From the NCBI GenBank assembly GCA_015179125.1, contig WHVA01000323.1, forward strand, positions 1 through 64,000: a stretch of DNA of 64,000 nt, written 5' to 3'. Both the position numbers and the translations under genes were made by a program. Shown here piece by piece: positions 31,545 to 42,010 of this stretch. The stretch's first letter is position 1. Each line of letters starts with the position of its first letter. This DNA comes from Gautieria morchelliformis. Lineage: Eukaryota; Basidiomycota; Agaricomycetes; Gomphales; Gomphaceae. The notes below the pieces were generated by a model. It did not search any database. It had not been told where the DNA came from and worked only from the letters and a program-made list of their open reading frames with translations.

Positions 31545-32402
31545 CTACACATGTCTGCATGTGCCCAAGTATAGCATGCATAGGATGTCCTCCATGCATA
31601 GCCTCGAATATAGCATGCTTATTGTGTCCCTGGCCCACATATAACATGTTCCCAAGTATAGTGTGTGTAGCATGTCCTCCATGCATAGTGTGTCTCCACA
31701 TGTTGCATATCCCCAAGTACAGTGTGCATGGCGTGTCCCACATGCATAGCATGTCCCTGGTTTGTAGCATGTCCCCAAACATAGTGTGTCGACATGTGTA
31801 GCATGTCCCTCCATGTAGTGTGTGTAGCATCCCCCTCAAGTATAGTGTGCAAAGTGTGTCCCCAATGCATAACATGTCCCCCAAGTATAGTGTGCATAGC
31901 ATGTCATTTGTTTGTAGCGTGTCCCCCAAGCATAGTGTGTCCCCACATATAGTGTGCACATCCCCATGCATAGCATGTGTGTCCCTATGCATAACATGCG
32001 TGTCTCCACGCATAACATGAGTGTCCCCAAGTATAGTGTGTGTGTCTCTACGCATAACATGGGTGTCCCCAAGCATAGCGTGCGTGTCCCCAAGCATAGC
32101 ATGCGTGTCCCCAAGCATAGCGTGCGTGTCCCCACACATAACATGCATGTCTCCATGCATAGCGTGCGTGTCCCCAAGCATAGTGTGCGTGTCCCCACGC
32201 ATAACATGAGTGTCTCCATGCATACCATGAGTGTCTCCACACATAGCATGCGTGTCCCCAAGCATAGCGTGTGTGTCCCCACGCATCCCATGCATGTCTC
32301 CACGCATAACATGCGTGTCCCCATGCATAGTGTGTGTAGCATGCCCCTCAAGTATAGCATGCATAGCATGTCCCAATGGCATGTGTAGCATATCCCCAAG
32401 GG
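31545..32402. repeat. 21-bp minisatellite (MS1)
   Basis: About 40 units. Minus-strand frames of up to 301 codons are repeat-derived. Confidence 0.9.
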
Positions 32403-32434
32403 CCTCAAAGTGAAGCAAGCAGAGGCTGTTACTA

Positions 32435-32790
32435 CTTATTAACTTCTAGCAAACTCAGGGACATGTATCAATATCTATTTTGTGACATATACAGACATAA
32501 ATAAAATAGTCAAGGAAACCATATTTACGCAGCTGCTGTCATTAATTTTAGCAAAGTCAGGATTATCTATTTTTTGAAAAATGTCAAAACAAATGTCCAG
32601 TACATTTAAGCTGAAGTTGTTATTAATTTTAGCAGAGTCAAGATTATCTATTTTTCGAAAAATGGCAAAAAAATGCACTGTACATTTAAGCTGGAGCTGT
32701 TGTCAATTTTCACAAATTCCGGATAATTTATTGACTTTTATTTGCGAAAAAATGTCAAAAAAGTACAGTACATTGAAGCAGAGGCTGTGA
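32435..32790. repeat. A/T-rich tandem repeats, unit about 80 bp
   Basis: Same array as at 13250. Confidence 0.8.
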
Positions 32791-33244
32791 TTAATGCCCA
32801 GCCCATGCCAGAGAAGCCCAGAGACTGACAGAGAAACCCAGAGCCCAGCCAAAGCCATAGTAAGCCAGCCACCAGTATAGCCAGAGAAGGAGTGCCTGGC
32901 AGCTTTACAGTAAATAAAACAACAAAACAAACCACATTTAAAAGTAGAACCTATTGTCATTAATTTTAGAGGAAACTTATTGATGTCAATTTTCGAAAAA
33001 AACCTCAAAAATATTGATATTAAAATTAATTTTTTCAGCAGTCTTTGGATGTTATTTAAATCTATTTTCGAAAAAAATCACACAAACATAACACATGTGA
33101 CAATACTATATGATGAAAAAAAAACAGGAACCAATAAAATCACTAACACAAATAAATAAAATACATGGCAATGCATTAAAAAAAAGATATTACCTACCAA
33201 TAGAAAGCCAGCCAAGCCAACAGATAGCCAGCCAGCTAAAGGAG

Positions 33245-33350
33245 GAGACACCAGAGAGCGCAGCAGACAGCAGACAGCGCAGATACAGCATACAGCGCAG
33301 ATAGAGCAGAGAGCAGACAGCGCAGATACAGCATACAGCAGACAGCAGAG
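33245..33350. repeat. CAGACAG/GCGCAGATA short-period repeat
   Basis: A variant with GCAGATACAGCATACA units. A CACGTG site lies at about 33448 and TATATA at about 33402. Confidence 0.65.
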
Positions 33351-33685
33351 TGAGGAATTGCCGGTCAGGCAGATTCCTGGTGTTCCATACTACTGAACTG
33401 CTATATACCGCGCGCGCGTGTCGTGCACGGACCACGCGCGAATGCGTCACGTGACCGCTGCGCAGCATTCGTTGCCAGCGCAGGGTTGAGCGCTGGAGCC
33501 TGCAGATCGGCGTGAACCGCCAGGGGCTCGCGGCTGCGCCGCTCGCGCTCCAGGTTCACGCCGGTCTGCCGGTCACGTGACCGCCGCGCAGCGTTGGTGC
33601 TCGCGGCTGCGCCGCTCGCCGCTGACATAACTTTTACGTAATATTATTTGTCAGCGGTGCGCCCACAACCCACCGAGCCGCTTTC

Positions 33686-33716
33686 ACCTATAGGAATAGG
33701 AATAGGAATAGGAATA
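33686..33716. repeat. Hexamer repeat ATAGGA at the array edge
   Basis: About four units of ATAGGA start inside the Helitron 5' end and continue outside it. Confidence 0.8.
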
Positions 33717-34249
33717 GATAGATGTTGAGGAGAATAGCCCTATAGGTGAGGAAATCTACAGCAGTCCATGACAGGCGGCACTCCTGAGAAATTTAAAAAA
33801 TTAATTTGCAAGCTGGACTACCTTGGAACACCAAATCTCGAAGAATACTTCGATGCGCACTTAGTTCAAAATGTATTCGAACGATAATTCAAGACTTGGA
33901 GAAACATTGCTCGTTTCTTTGCCGCGCATTGCACAGATTTCGATTTTGCCTTGTGTACCGACTTCAGATCACGAATCCAGGATACAGTCAGAAACGAAGC
34001 GATGGAGGAAGGAAGACAAGGAACCGCAGCTTTGATCATCCCAGCGATTGAGTTCACAACGTACGAGGAGGGGCTCAATCAAAGCGCATTGCCACGTAAC
34101 AAACGGGTAAGATCTCGCTCTCAGCTAGTCCTTATAACCCACCTTCCGCAATTTCTCACAATGTTGATTTGAAGGAACTCCTTTCTCTTGTTAATAGGGC
34201 GTTTCACGAAAGTGAATACGTGAGTTCGGTCGTGAATAGCCCACGCGTT
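33717..34249 (+). other. Host-like DNA with a possible broken exon
   Basis: From about 33894 to 34109 one frame reads like protein (RFFAAHCTDFDFALCTDF, then RNEAMEEGRQGTAALIIPAI). It is followed by GTAAG and, about 90 nt later, TTTCTCTTGTTAATAG, a good fungal intron shape. A stop just upstream and no clear start make it a fragment. Family not recognised. Confidence 0.3.
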
Positions 34250-34985
34250 TGTGCCCCAGCCCGCAGGTGCGGCTCGCCTTCGCATCCTACCCCGGGAGCC
34301 GCTGGGGGCCCCGCAGCCCCGTCCAGAAGACCCACACGGGCACACTGCTGCGCACGTCCCATATGGCCAGGGCGCCTTCCTGTGCGGCAACAGTGAATTT
34401 AAGGCTGTCGGAAGTCCAGGCGGTGGAGAAGCACGCGTGCGGGGGCATGAGCCGATGGGTGGCGGGAAAACGTGTGTGGTCGGGGGATATGCGAGTGGGG
34501 TGGCGGTGACATAAGGACAGGGTGTGCCAAGGCAAGACGAGCCTCGCAGCTTGCTGTCGTGGCATTAGGCCGCGAGGGGTTCGCAAGCGAGGGACGCGCC
34601 GGGGATGATGCGGAAGAGGTATGCGCGAGGGGTGTCGCCTACGCATCGGGGGAGATGGACGCTGGAGGGATGAAGAGGAATCAGGAATCAGGAAGTGAAG
34701 ATAGCGGGCACTGGGGGAAGAGGCTCACCGCGGTTCAAGCAGATGTTGAGACGCAAGACATCACATCTGTGGAAACGCTGGTGATCCCTCGCGGGGGTGT
34801 GGACAGCGAGATCGACGAATTGAATGGCCATGTCATTCCCGCCGATGATGAGATGCAGGTCTGAGGGGGTGCGGCCTGCTGTAGAGGAATGAGTGAGGCA
34901 GCTGCTTACGGATGTTTTGCGGCACGGCGCACGAGTGTCGTCTGTGAGCTCTGCGGAGAGAAGAACATGTAGTTCACCACGTCGC
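34250..34985 (-). pseudogene. WD40-repeat protein fragment, broken
   Basis: Pieces of a beta-propeller protein lie in order on the minus strand: AVPQNI before a 49-nt intron (GTAAGC...CCTCAG, about 34912-34864), then HLHLIIGGNDMAIQFVDLAV, then SISPDA and VGDTPRAYLFRI in different frames, then STAWTSDSLKFTVAAQEGAL and AIWDVRSSVP. The last is a classic WD40 blade ending. Between SISPDA and VGDTPR a stop and frame change occur, and linker sequence between the later blades is missing or scrambled. It resembles fungal WD40 proteins with a GDTP/GDSP blade. Not functional. Confidence 0.6.
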
Positions 34986-35448
34986 GCTCGGGGCGCAAAC
35001 GCTTGAGATGGGATCAGAGAGGGGCTTGTGGCGGGTGTGGGGAGGCCGTGGCGGGGTGCTGGAGGGAATGGAGGGAATTGGGGGAGAGATGGAGCTGGGA
35101 CTCCGTGCCACCGACTACGGGGAGGAGGAAGTGGGGGACAGACGGGACGAAGGCTGTGGCGAAGTAGGTCGGGAGCAAGTCGAGGTTGAAACTTGTGGGA
35201 GGGTCAGAGGGGTGTTCTGGGGAGTGCACCGTGGGAACAAACTCCCTGATAAATCAGTGGGATGTCCACATCTGATTTGCCATATCTGATTTGATGGATG
35301 GTCCACCACTGGTTGATGCACACTCCACTGGTCTGGTGGTGGACCATCCACAATATACATCTCATGGTAAGTCCACTGGTGGCTCAGGGGGCGATTGTCC
35401 CCTAACCACTCACAGTATGGACTATCCACTCACAATAAGGCCCTTTTT
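34986..35448. other. Non-coding, G-rich then mixed; contains a 15-bp hairpin
   Basis: No coherent gene was seen. 35010-35220 is G-rich on the plus strand and may hold further WD40 gene remains. Inverted arms lie at 35295-35309 and 35336-35350. Confidence 0.5.
35295..35350. repeat. Hairpin, 15-bp perfect arms, 26-nt loop
   Basis: TGGATGGTCCACCAC pairs with GTGGTGGACCATCCA. Confidence 0.85.
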
Positions 35449-35651
35449 GGAGGACTTTCTCATGCTAACCACCACACCCAAAATACTCAAAATTATTTTC
35501 CTCCACACACACACAACCCACACCCTCAGGAAGCATTGCAGCGGCACCTTGGCGACAGCATCCACGCTTCCACAAAAAGAAGCGAAACAAAAAACACCTG
35601 CCCCCAAACACAGACCCCCCCCCCCCCCCACCCGCCACGTCACAGCCCAGA

Positions 35652-37280
35652 ATGCGAACCAGCAGCCACCAAGCGAGCAGTAGGACCAGATCTGACCTAC
35701 TGGCTGAACCTGGAGCGAGCGTCTGCAACAAAGACCAGGCCAGACACTTCCTAGACCGAAACGGCTTCATAGCGAAGGATGACGTGGTGTCATTAGAGCA
35801 GCTAAGTTACATACTGCTATCCCTAGCTCACAGCACGTCAGGAAAACCATTACAGGAAGGGATAAGATCAGTCTCAATTCTCATGCTGGAAGAAGCGACA
35901 AAAAACGCCAGTTGCGCCATCCTGCAGCATATTGAGAAACAGCTAGACCTGACCTTCAGCAAAATGGACGAGACACTGGAAGTGATCAAGAGCACAACAG
36001 AAGTAGCCAAAGCCACTGCGGAGGAAGCCCACCAACAGGTGGAAGACTCATACAGCAGACAAGTACGCGCGGGAGAGGAAATATGTGGAGACGCAGTAGC
36101 CACCACATACGCAGCAGCGCTCAAGGGCAACGTACCGTTCTCCCATCCAAACAACCTGGCGAAGGTCAAGGCAAAGGAGAGACAGATACTAGTCGACAGA
36201 GACCCAGAAGCGGCACGCAACACCTTGAGCAAGCTAACAGAACAAGAGTTGGTGACCAAGGCAAATGAAGCGATCGCACAGATTGAAGAGTCGTGCAGCG
36301 AATCCGAAATCCGGTTCCTGGGAGCCAAGAAACTGATGAAGGGCAGTATCGTTTTCAAGCTAAACGATGTAGTGGTGGCCAAGTGGATACAAGGACACAA
36401 AAAGACATTCTTGGACAAGATCAGCGGAACCGCTATAATTAAAGATAGAGCAGTATCAGTCATAGTTGAATATGTCCCGATCAGCCACTCACCAGAAGCG
36501 TTAGCAGAAATCAAGAAGATCGAACGAGATTCAAGGCTCCCACCCAATACCTTGATATCCACTCGATGGATAAAGCCCGTCCAGCACTGAACGGAGGGGC
36601 AGAGAATGGCCCACGTAATCGCCAAGTTCACTACAGTTGAGGCCACAAACCAAAGCATCAGAGAGGGGCTCATAATCGCAGGCAAAAGAGCGTGGGCCAG
36701 GAGAATGAAACGCGAACCACGGAGATGTCTGAAATGTCAAAGACACAACGCCCGACACATGGCTGCAGAGTGCAACGAGCCAAACAGATGCGGCACGTGT
36801 GCGAAAGACCACAGAACAGCGGACTGCGAGGAGACCAATCCCGACCGGTTCAGATGCGTCAACTGCAATGCAACAGGGCATGCCTCCTGGGACAGAACGT
36901 GCCCGAGCTTCGCGGCAGCGTGTACAGTGATAGAAAGAGCAAACCCTGAACATACGTACAAATACTTCCCCAGCGACGACCCATGGACATGGGAACAACA
37001 GGGATGCATGGGAGAAATGACAGATGCGAGTGAATTAATCGCAAGAACAGGTGTCAGAAACAATGCGAATTCACACTTTATTGACGAAAGACTACCTAAC
37101 AGGGGAAACAGAGAAAGCTACCGAGATACGCGGCGAGGAGGCAACCCGCCGCTAGGCCACAGCGACCAAGGATGGACAAGCCTACCGACTAGACAAACGA
37201 GACTCGACAACTACAACATTAACGGAGACCAAAACACACGCCACCAGAGAGCAGACCATGACAATCCATACCATCCATGA
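35652..37280 (+). pseudogene. LINE ORF1 (coiled coil and three CCHC knuckles), one internal TGA
   Basis: 543 codons in one frame, broken only by TGA at 36588-36590 (QH*TEGQR). Residues about 70-140 are helical and acidic, consistent with a coiled coil. About 200-310 resembles a nucleic-acid-binding fold (AKKLMKGSIVFKLNDVVVAK). Three zinc knuckles lie near 355-420: CLKCQRHNARHMAAEC, CGTCAKDHRTADC and CVNCNATGHASWDRTC. It would bind and package the LINE RNA. It ends PYHP with its stop overlapping the ORF2 start as ATGA (37277-37280). Confidence 0.85.
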
Positions 37281-40200
37281 ATAATGACCGATACCACATG
37301 AAACACTTGAAGATCAGACAACAAAATACCAACAAATCACTCACAGCAGTCTTGGACCTTCTAGCTAAGTGCACACCTGAAAATCTTGACATACTAGCGA
37401 TACAAGAACCATACATTGACTTTCTCGGAAATGCTAGGGCCACGCTGCACTGGTATTCAATCTACCCAAGGACGCACTACAGAGGCAAAGGGGAAACGAC
37501 GAGATCCATGATCCTCATTAGCAAGAAAATAATCACCAACGCCTGGGAGGAAGTGGATGTTGGCACGCCCGACATCACCGCGATAAAGCTGAAAACAACG
37601 ATGGGTAACGTTCTCATATACAATTTATACTGCGATTGTACACACTGTAACAGCATCCGAGACATACAGAGACATGTGAGAGAGAGGGAAAGGGACGGAC
37701 AAAATCAGGGGGAGGAAACAATAGGCACCGTATGGGTCGGTGACTTCAATAGACACCACCCACTGTGGGACGAGGAGCGAAACTCTCACCTCTTTAGTCG
37801 GGCGAATCTTGATGCAGCGCAGATACTGCTGAGCGCAATCACCGAACTCGACTTACAGATGGCCCTACTGGAGAACGTACCCACGCTCAAGTCAATGTCA
37901 ACGGGCAACCTCACCCGGACGGACAACATCTTCATGTCCACTGAATTACTGGATGTACTAGTCAGCTGCAGAACAAAGCCAGAGGACCAACCAGCAAAGA
38001 GCGACCACTTCCCAATCGACACCACCATCGACCTCTCCCTGCACACCAACACATACATGCCAAAAGCAAACTACCGCCAAGTCGACTGGAAGGTCTTCAG
38101 GAAGGTGCTCGAGCAAAGAATCCAGGCCGCCATCAACAACCCAGTACCAGCCAACGCTGACCAGTTCACCACCCACCTCGCGGCGCTGACAAGCACCATA
38201 GCAGAAATGGCGAAAGAGGTGGTACCAATCAGCAAACCTTCACTGTACATGAAGTGCTGGTGGTCCATGGAGTTGACACAGATCAGAGCGGAAACCAGGA
38301 GGCTAGGAAGGAAGGCCTACATGAGACGCAGCGACCCAGCGGACGGCACACACGAGAGGTACAAGCAAGCTAGAAATGACTACGCGAATGCCATCGAGAA
38401 ATCGAAGCGGGACCATTGGAACGATTTCCTGGACAGCATCGACCAGAAGACTGTCTGGACAGCTCACAAATATGCAACAGCCGAGGCATCAGATGGCGGG
38501 AGCGCAAGAATCCCAATGCTGCAAAGCGCTTGACAGAACAGATCGACATGGGTAGCGGACACAAATGAAGCGAAGGCAGACATGCTATTCGAAATGTTCT
38601 TCCCACAGATACGAACAGACAGCGAGGCCACCCAGACGAATCTCCCGTACCCTGAACCGGCATTCAACTTCCAACCGATAAGCGACGAGCAAATACGAAG
38701 AGCAGTTGATAAACTGAACCCCTTCAAAGTCGCCCTGGTTAATTCCAAATTTTGTCATTAAACAGACCATTGACATGCTCCTCCCATATATAGGACCCCT
38801 GTTCAGAGCAACCTTCACCCTCGAGATATACCCAGCCGAATGGAGAGACTCTGTCACAAGGGTCCTGTGCAAGCCAGGAAAGACCGACTACACGGCACCG
38901 GGGGCATACCGACCCATTGCATTGCTAGATACGCTGGGCAAAGTCCTCTCGGCCTACGTTGCCGAAGACCTGGTGAAAATGGCGGAGAAACACTTCTTGT
39001 TGCCAGATAATCACTACGGGTGCATGCCGGGGCGCGCTACAACCGACACCGTCCACTACGTAGTGGGAGCCGCCAAGGAAGCATGGTGACGAGGCAAAGT
39101 GCTGGGGGTATTATACTTAGACATCAAGGGAGCGTTCCCCAGCATAGTGCTTGACCGCCTAGTCCACAACATGCGCGGGAGAGGGGTACCAGCTGAGTAC
39201 ACTGATTGGATACGCAGAAAAGTAGAGGGACGAGTCACCACACTAAGCTTCGACGATTACACTATAGGGCCAAGACAGATAACCCGAGGAATGGACCAAG
39301 GATGCCCTCTATCTGCTATAGCCTATCAATTCTACAACAGCAACCTCATAGAGGTCATACAGCGGGAGAAGGGGGAGGACTGTGTTGGATTTGTCGACGA
39401 CACCACCATCACCGCAGTGGGATCCGACCTAGCAGAGGCTTTCAACAAGCTGGCCGACATCATGGCGAGACCGGTAGGCGAGCTGGACTGGGCGCGGGAC
39501 CACAACTGCATGTTCGCGGTGGAGAAGTTTGGTTTGATGGGACTCACCAGGCGGCGAGAAAAAGACCCTACAAGACCCAGGAAAAACAGACCAGTAACGA
39601 GACCCTCCATCAGAATAGGCTGACACGTCGTCAAGCCCACAGAGACGCACAAGTTCCTCGGCGTCGTCATGGACCAAGAGCTGCGATTCAGACAACAGGT
39701 ACACCACGCCCTCAAGAAAGGTGACGTGTATGTCAATCAGTACAAAAGATTGACAAAGCAGACGAAAGGGACTACAGCTAAGCACATGCGAAAATACAAT
39801 CCCTCGTATGCTCTATGCGACTGACATCTTCCTCATTCCATAATCTGAGCACACCAAGGGAACCAAGGGACACATAAACAAACTAGCATGAGTTCAACGA
39901 CAGGCGGCACTCACCATAACAGGGGCCATGGGAACGACAGCCACTGACACACTCAACGCACACGCCAACCTGCTACCATTCCCACTGCTAGTTGCAAAGG
40001 TGATACACAGAGCGGCGACATGGCTAGCTTGCCTACCTGACACCCACCCACTCGCGACGAAAGTCTGAAGAGCGGCCGAACGATACGTCAAAGGCACCGA
40101 ACACCCCTCCATGAAATCCTGCATGCCTCTGGAATCCAACCGCGCAGAATGGAGAAGATTCACACCATAGTCCACGGTCCCAAATGGTCCCCATCGTTTA

Positions 40201-40564
40201 GAACTTGAATAGCCAGCAACAAGGATCAAGCGATCGAAGAGATAGAAGCGGAATCTGCAGATGTAATGGTATATTCGGACGAATCGAGCATAGAAGGCGG
40301 GGTAGGAGTGGCGGCGGTGCTATACAGGGGGGGGAGGGAGATCCTAGCTGTCCTCACCATTACCTGTTCAGGTGCCCGGCGTACAGGACGCAGAGAAACG
40401 AGATGGAGAGGGGATTGCGCAGGGGAGCGGCCTCAATGAAGATGATACTCGGAAAACCCAGAGCGATGAAACACCTGTTCAAATTCATCCATGACACGAA
40501 GCACTTTGAAGCATCTTACGGAATCATGATTCTCCCAGAGAGGCAGAAGGAAGAGAAGAAGTGA
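37277..40564 (+). pseudogene. LINE ORF2: endonuclease, reverse transcriptase, RNase H remnant
   Basis: 37277-38533 is an open endonuclease with IQEPY, VWVGDFNRHHPLW and SDHFPID, the metal and phosphate-binding residues of the APE family. After TGA at 38531 the linker continues, then a small loss near 38740 changes frame. RT follows: GAYRPIALLDTLGKVLSAYV, YLDIKGAFPS, GMDQGCPLS and the catalytic box FVDD (usually YADD or FADD). In-frame TGAs lie at 39087 and 39621. Near 40262 an RNase H start VYSDESSIEGGVGVAAVLYR appears, then most of that domain is missing and the C-terminal HYLFRCPAYRTQR tail follows to 40564. Inactive. Confidence 0.88.
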
Positions 40565-40764
40565 AGAGGGAACAGCAGGACAACGCGCTACAAGCAGCAA
40601 AGGATTCTCCTCGCCCACATAGGCATGGACACACTTGGGGCCTAACCCAGTGAGCAGAAGCAGCGATAGAGGGTGAAAGGGGAGAAGGCGGCACAGTTAG
40701 TCTGGACCAATGTATTGACTGTTTAGCATAGGGCCATGCCCCAATAGACGTAAAATTGGATTTT

Positions 40765-40787
40765 AAAAAAAAAAAAAAAAAAAAAAA
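40765..40787 (+). other. LINE poly(A) tail
   Basis: 23 A residues after ATTGGATTTT. Confidence 0.9.
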
Positions 40788-40906
40788 GGCTCTTTTTTCG
40801 ATGGATCTTATATCCATACTAGCCAGTAGACCTGTGTGTTCGCTCGCACAGGGTTAGTTAAGGTAAACACTGCACAGGGGTAGTTAATAGTATTAAAGAA
40901 TTACTT

Positions 40907-41170
40907 ATCAAACCAGACCCACCACACCTGCAAACACCCAAGCAGAGAGAGGGAGTACTTGCCTCTCCAAGAGGGGAGTGGTAAATGGCTCAAGGAGCCA
41001 GGCCAGCGGGGGGCAGGGGGCTTATCGTCAGTGCATCTGCTCACTCGAGGACACAGGGGATTGGGCGTCCCAGGGAGAGAGGGTAAAGGCCCACCCTTTC
41101 ATGTACAATTTGTGTAGCAATCATCATAGGCCTGCCCTGCAGTTGAATAAATTGATTATAAAAAAATTTT
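40907..41170 (+). mobile_element. Short SINE-like insertion with 14-bp target duplication
   Basis: 264 bp flanked by TTAAAGAATTACTT (40893-40906) and TTAAAGAATTATTT (41171-41184), ending in an A/T-rich tail ATAAATTGATTATAAAAAAA. It has no ORF. No clear tRNA A or B box was found. Length, tail and duplication fit LINE-mediated mobilisation. Confidence 0.6.
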
Positions 41171-41248
41171 TTAAAGAATTATTTGGTGGAATGAAACTAC
41201 ATATTTTGTGTACATTAAATACAATTAGAATACATATTTAATCAGGCT

Positions 41249-41410
41249 TTAGAAACACCTCTTTGTATACAATATTAGATGTTTTGTTCCCCTCCCCCAA
41301 AGAAGATGGACTCTGTTCAGATTAGTGCCTCTTGATACTCCAACATAAAACTGTCCATGTGAAAATACTGCATATCCCAAGTCCATTCCTCCCATGCCCC
41401 TGTGCTGCAG
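41249..41410 (-). pseudogene. Helitron helicase C-terminal remnant
   Basis: Contains YAVFSHGQFYVGVSRGTNLN, homologous to [19 protein letters not shown] of copy B (motif VI), then a diverged tail ending LYTKRCF. Confidence 0.8.
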
Positions 41411-41531
41411 ACTGGGATATGCCTGGATGTGGCACAGTGCTGGGTAGGGACTGCCAGGGACCTGTGGGATGAGCCTGGATTCCCTGACTGCCAGGGCCCA
41501 TGGGATAAGCCTGGATGTGCTGTGACCACTG

Positions 41532-41865
41532 CTAGGTTGGATACCCATGCTTTTCCCAGTGGTTAGGTCAAACACATCAGTAAGGTCAAACACATTGGGT
41601 AAATAAAACTTCGGATAAGTAAAACTAGTTTGGATATATAAAACTCTTTCAGATAAATAAAACTCATTGGGATAAATAAATCATTCATATAAGTAAAACA
41701 CATATTATTGCAATTGAAAGTAGCTACAAGTAGCACATCAGGGTAGGCAATGTCTACACATTTCCCCCATGTCTGTATGCCCCTCATGTGTAGCATGCCC
41801 CCCATGTGTAGCGTGTCCCTGCATATAGCATGTGTTCCTGTGCATAGCATGTGTTCCCATGTATA
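41532..41865 (-). mobile_element. Helitron 3' end fragment with degenerate MS1
   Basis: CTAG at 41535-41532, a decayed hairpin, GGTCAAACACATCAGTAAGG-type 3' block, the unoccupied LTR1 target (GGCAATGTCTACACATT), then about five degenerate 21-bp units. It is outside the main array, so the family is dispersed. Confidence 0.7.
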
Positions 41866-42010
41866 ATCCCCTGTCCCTTGCAGTTGCTAATAACTCCCTC
41901 TTCCGGGACATCCAATTATCCTTGCCTAGTTTGGGTTTGATATCCCTGAACTTGTGGATATTGTGTTTCAGCGTGATGTGCGCCGGTGCTGTTGCTGTAG
42001 ATTGTGCCAT
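41862..42010 (-). pseudogene. Copia-type gag N-terminal fragment
   Basis: Begins MAQSTATAPAH and contains FRDIKPKLGKDNWMSRKREL and LATARDRGLYMGT, the usual start of Ty1/copia gag (target word KLxxxNWxxWK). It runs straight into the minisatellite, so only about 50 codons remain. Confidence 0.65.

Larger units (their letters stand above)
29876..33695 (-). mobile_element. Non-autonomous Helitron E10, right edge of the array
   Basis: The outer CTAG (29879-29876) abuts E9. The 5' end is TCCTATAGGTGAAAGC at about 33695, next to host-like DNA. It has the same inner plan as E8: inner terminator at 31413, then LTR1 with a full-length LTR2, then the outer terminator. Confidence 0.8.
35449..40787 (+). 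mobile_element. LINE (non-LTR retrotransposon), near full length, mutated
   Basis: Two ORFs in LINE order, an A23 tail at 40765-40787 and a short 5' UTR with a C-run. Right after the tail is GGCTCTTTTT; at 35439 is GGCCCTTTTT, a likely target duplication with one change, which places the 5' end near 35449. The endonuclease is of the apurinic type and an RNase H piece follows RT, as in the Tad1/I-like fungal groups. Internal stops and frame changes make it inactive. Confidence 0.85.
40819..41531 (-). mobile_element. Divergent Helitron remnant with 3' terminus
   Basis: On the minus strand the hairpin CCTGTG...CACAGG is followed by eight bases and CTAG (40822-40819), then T. This is a different terminator family. 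Further in are a helicase C-terminal piece (41249-41410) and non-coding DNA. A short insertion splits the 3' UTR. Confidence 0.6.

Noticed and set aside
34169-34514. Plus-strand frames opposite the WD40 pieces
   Set aside because: Antisense of the recognisable WD40 blade on the minus strand.
35438-40798. GGCCCTTTTT / GGCTCTTTTT as a certain LINE target duplication
   Set aside because: Only about ten bases with one mismatch in T-rich sequence; kept as a likely boundary, not as proof.
40907-41170. Calling the short insertion a tRNA-derived SINE
   Set aside because: No convincing A box or B box could be found by eye.
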